Shown piece after piece: positions 62,014 to 64,000 of a DNA stretch of 64,000 nucleotides. The translations under genes and the position numbers were made by a program. Numbering within the stretch: position 1 is the stretch's first letter; each line of letters begins with the position of its first letter. Source of the DNA: Pontibacter diazotrophicus (lineage in GTDB: Bacteria > Bacteroidota > Bacteroidia > Cytophagales > Hymenobacteraceae). The DNA lies in contig NZ_QRGR01000001.1 of assembly GCF_003367245.1 (NCBI RefSeq), forward strand, positions 248,001 through 312,000, in the 5' to 3' direction. The notes under the pieces were generated by a model. That model was not told where the DNA came from. It searched no databases and was given only the letters and a program-made list of their open reading frames with translations.

Positions 62014-62982
62014 GTGGCCCGTAAATGTGAAGTCGTGACGCAATTCCGGAACACTATCGGTTTAAGGGGACATCTTTCCACCAGGTTGCAACCGAACCAC
62101 CCGACAGATGACGCCCGTGGCGTAGCGGCCAGTATAGTAGATGGCTTGCTTTATGGGAGCGGCGATGCTGTTATCGGTATCAACCCGGCTACAGACAGTC
62201 CTGCGGTTGTAAGAGGTTTGCTGGAGATGCTGGAGGATGTGCGTGAAAAGTTCAGCATTCCCACGCAGTCCTGTGTGTTGTGCCACCTGACAACAACACT
62301 GGAATTACTGAACAAATCGGCTCCTGTCGATCTGACATTTCAGTCTATCGGAGGCACAGAGAAGACCAATACAAGTTTCGGGGTAAATTTAGCCTTACTG
62401 GAAGAGGCGTGGCAGGCCACCTTGTCTTTGAACCGGGGTACAGTAGGCAAGCATGTCATGTGTTTCGAGACAGGGCAGGGTAGTTCGCTGTCAGCCAATG
62501 CACACCATGGCGTGGATCAGCAAACCTGTGAGGCCCGGGCCTATGCCGTGGCGCGGAAGTATAAACCGCTGTTAGTGAATTCAGTGGTAGGCTTTATAGG
62601 CCCTGAGTACCTGTATGACGGAAAACAGATTATCAGGGCTGCCCTAGAGGACCACTTCTGCGGTAAGCTCCTGGGCTTGCCCATGGGAATGGATATTTGC
62701 TATACAAACCATGCCGAAGCTGATCAGGATGATATGGACAACCTCCTGACGCTGTTGGGAGTGGCTGGATGTAATTACATTATGGGAGTGCCCGGGGCCG
62801 ACGATATCATGCTTCATTACCAGTCTACCTCTTTTCATGATGCACTTTACATACGGAAAGTACTTGGGCTTCGCCCGGCGCCTGAATTTGAGCAGTGGCT
62901 AGTGGGGCAGGATATCATAGATAGACAGGGACAACTCCAGCCTGCTCAGAAGCAACACCTGCTCATGAAAATCATTAAGTAA
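62014..62982 (+). pseudogene. eutB: ethanolamine ammonia-lyase large subunit, 5'-truncated
   Basis: 322 codons from the GTG at 62014 (TTG at 61981 possible), against ~455-465 in full enzymes. Homology begins sharply at VARKCEVV, about residue 138 of complete EutB, so the N-terminal domain and first barrel parts are missing. Retained: TRLQPNHPTDD (substrate-binding Arg and Gln), GDAVIGINPATDS, CFETGQGSSLSAN, NSVVGFIGPEYLYDGKQIIRA, CYTNHAEADQDDMD, GVPGADDIMLHYQS. AdoCbl-dependent activity is doubtful. Upstream 11 codons after TTG are unrelated. Frame is otherwise intact and eutC follows. Confidence 0.8.
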
Positions 62983-63052
62983 TTGAACAGTAAATAAATG
63001 GCAATCTGGGGTATGTAATCCTGTGTCCTGATGCTATTGTTTGTTTAAACAG

Positions 63053-63817
63053 ATGGATAAACCTAAGAGAAGAAACACTGAAACTGATCCCTGGAGCGGT
63101 CTGAAAATGTATACGGCTGCGCGCATTGCGCTCGGCCGGACAGGAACCAGTGTGCCGCTAAAAGAATCCTTCGCTTTCAAGATGGCGCATGCCCATGCAC
63201 GCGACGCTGTTTATTCAAGCCTCAACTTGGAGGTGCTTTTGCAGGGTCTGCATGCATTTAACCTCCCGGTGCATGTGCTTCACAGCATGGCCAGTGACCG
63301 CATGGAGTATTTGCAGCGGCCAGATTTAGGGAGAATGTTAAACCAGGCTTCATCTGAACAGCTTAAGGAGGAGGGAAGCAGCAGTACTGAAATTGCCTTT
63401 GTTCTGGCTGATGGCCTGTCGGCGACTGCCGTTAACGAGCATGCTATTCCGTTGCTACAGTTGCTTGTGCCAGCCTTGCGGCAGGCAGGCTTCACGCTCG
63501 CTCCTCTTACGGTTGCGGAGCAGGCGCGTGTAGCCATTGCAGACGAAATTGGAGAATTGCTTCATGCGAAACTTTCTATTATCATGATCGGTGAACGCCC
63601 TGGGTTAAGTTCCCCAGACAGCTTAGGGGTGTATTTTACCTATGCTCCAAAACCAGGCCTGACCGATGAGGCACGAAACTGCATTTCCAATATTCGGCCC
63701 GAAGGACTTCCATATTCTTTGGCTGCAGAAAAGATACTCTACCTAATCCAGGAGGCCATGAGAAAGAAGCTGACAGGTGTAAAGCTAAAAGACGGGATAG
63801 GTTTACTACAGGGTTAG
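63053..63817 (+). CDS. eutC: ethanolamine ammonia-lyase small subunit
   Basis: 254 aa from ATG 63053 (a TTG at 63041 is possible). EutC pairs with EutB and binds adenosylcobalamin. Motifs: TAARIALGRTGTSVPLKESFAFKMAHAHARDAV, VHSMASDRMEYLQRPDLGR, ADGLSATAVNEHA, ADEIGELLHA, IMIGERPGLSSPDSLGVYFTY and NCISNIRPEGLPYSLAAEKI. Full length for the family. Its 3' end has a relic copy at 58860-58944. It still sits behind eutB, but no cobalamin or ethanolamine-transport genes adjoin. Confidence 0.92.
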   Translation: MDKPKRRNTETDPWSGLKMYTAARIALGRTGTSVPLKESFAFKMAHAHARDAVYSSLNLEVLLQGLHAFNLPVHVLHSMASDRMEYLQRPDLGRMLNQASSEQLKEEGSSSTEIAFVLADGLSATAVNEHAIPLLQLLVPALRQAGFTLAPLTVAEQARVAIADEIGELLHAKLSIIMIGERPGLSSPDSLGVYFTYAPKPGLTDEARNCISNIRPEGLPYSLAAEKILYLIQEAMRKKLTGVKLKDGIGLLQG

Positions 63818-63888
63818 CTACAGATTTTAACTGTGTATGCATGCGAGATGCTGGTAAACTCAGCATAACAAAAAGCGGTAAATAAACA

Positions 63889-64000
63889 TTACTGTTGCTG
63901 CTGTTGTTGCATTAACTCCAGGTTTCGGCGGTAGCTATTTCCTTGAAAATCGGCGGTAGGTTCAGGTTCTTTCTGCTGAACTACCGGTTTGGTTGTTTCG
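63889..64000 (-). CDS. C-terminal end of a protein with a polyglutamine tail, runs past the window
   Basis: 37 codons to the TAA at 63891-63889, open at the right edge. It reads ETTKPVVQQKEPEPT-type low-complexity, then DFQGNSYRRNLELM and six Gln at the end (CAA/CAG mixed). Too short to name a family. Convergent with eutC. Confidence 0.6.
   Translation of the reverse strand, partial: ETTKPVVQQKEPEPTADFQGNSYRRNLELMQQQQQQ

Overview
The window looks like a Bacteroidota chromosome, most likely Cytophagales/Hymenobacteraceae (Pontibacter-like). The signs are a SusC/SusD pair, fasciclin and DUF4142 lipoproteins, a LpxL-type acyltransferase, a Bacteroidota-type integrase, start codons without Shine-Dalgarno sequences, and a textbook Bacteroidota promoter (TTG-N19-TAnnTTTG) in front of tRNA-Ser. 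The genus is inferred; no marker gene here settles it.

Layout. 0-7 kb is an envelope and stress block: the end of an SGNH hydrolase, a DUF4142 lipoprotein, a general-stress 17M-like protein, two fasciclin lipoproteins, then an ECF sigma factor with a membrane protein that joins an anti-sigma-like N-terminus to a periplasmic trypsin-like protease. Divergent from the sigma gene are two tandem, nearly identical genes for tiny acidic lipoproteins. All three promoters share GGGTTAC(C/A)-N15-TAT(G/T)AA, which suggests one autoregulated sigma regulon. 7-24 kb is housekeeping: proline dehydrogenase, aroB-aroA plus an unknown overlapping gene, a metal-receptor protein, an M42 peptidase, pccB, clpC, a WbqC-like protein, an acyltransferase, Sua5/YciO, mltG, a YbgC-like thioesterase and a YihY protein.

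24.2-41 kb is accessory. tRNA-Ser(TGA) is followed by a tyrosine recombinase, decayed DNA with two direct copies of an HsdR C-terminus around an EEP-family nuclease, then a DUF4382 lipoprotein, an exported GGT / formamidase / threonine-aldolase-like trio, threonine synthase with a LysR regulator, a broken IS110-type transposase, and an IS3-family element that truncates a glycosyltransferase gene and fuses in frame to it.

41-59 kb is a peptide-use locus on the + strand: SusC, SusD, three S9 peptidases (two tandem paralogues), an M20 and an M14 peptidase, all with export signals. A convergent penicillin-acylase gene follows. The right end holds eutBC, where eutB lacks about its first 138 codons behind an extremely AT-rich gap, and a relic of the eutC 3' end lies 4.9 kb upstream, a sign of local duplication or rearrangement. 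The window ends inside a minus-strand gene with a polyglutamine C-terminus.
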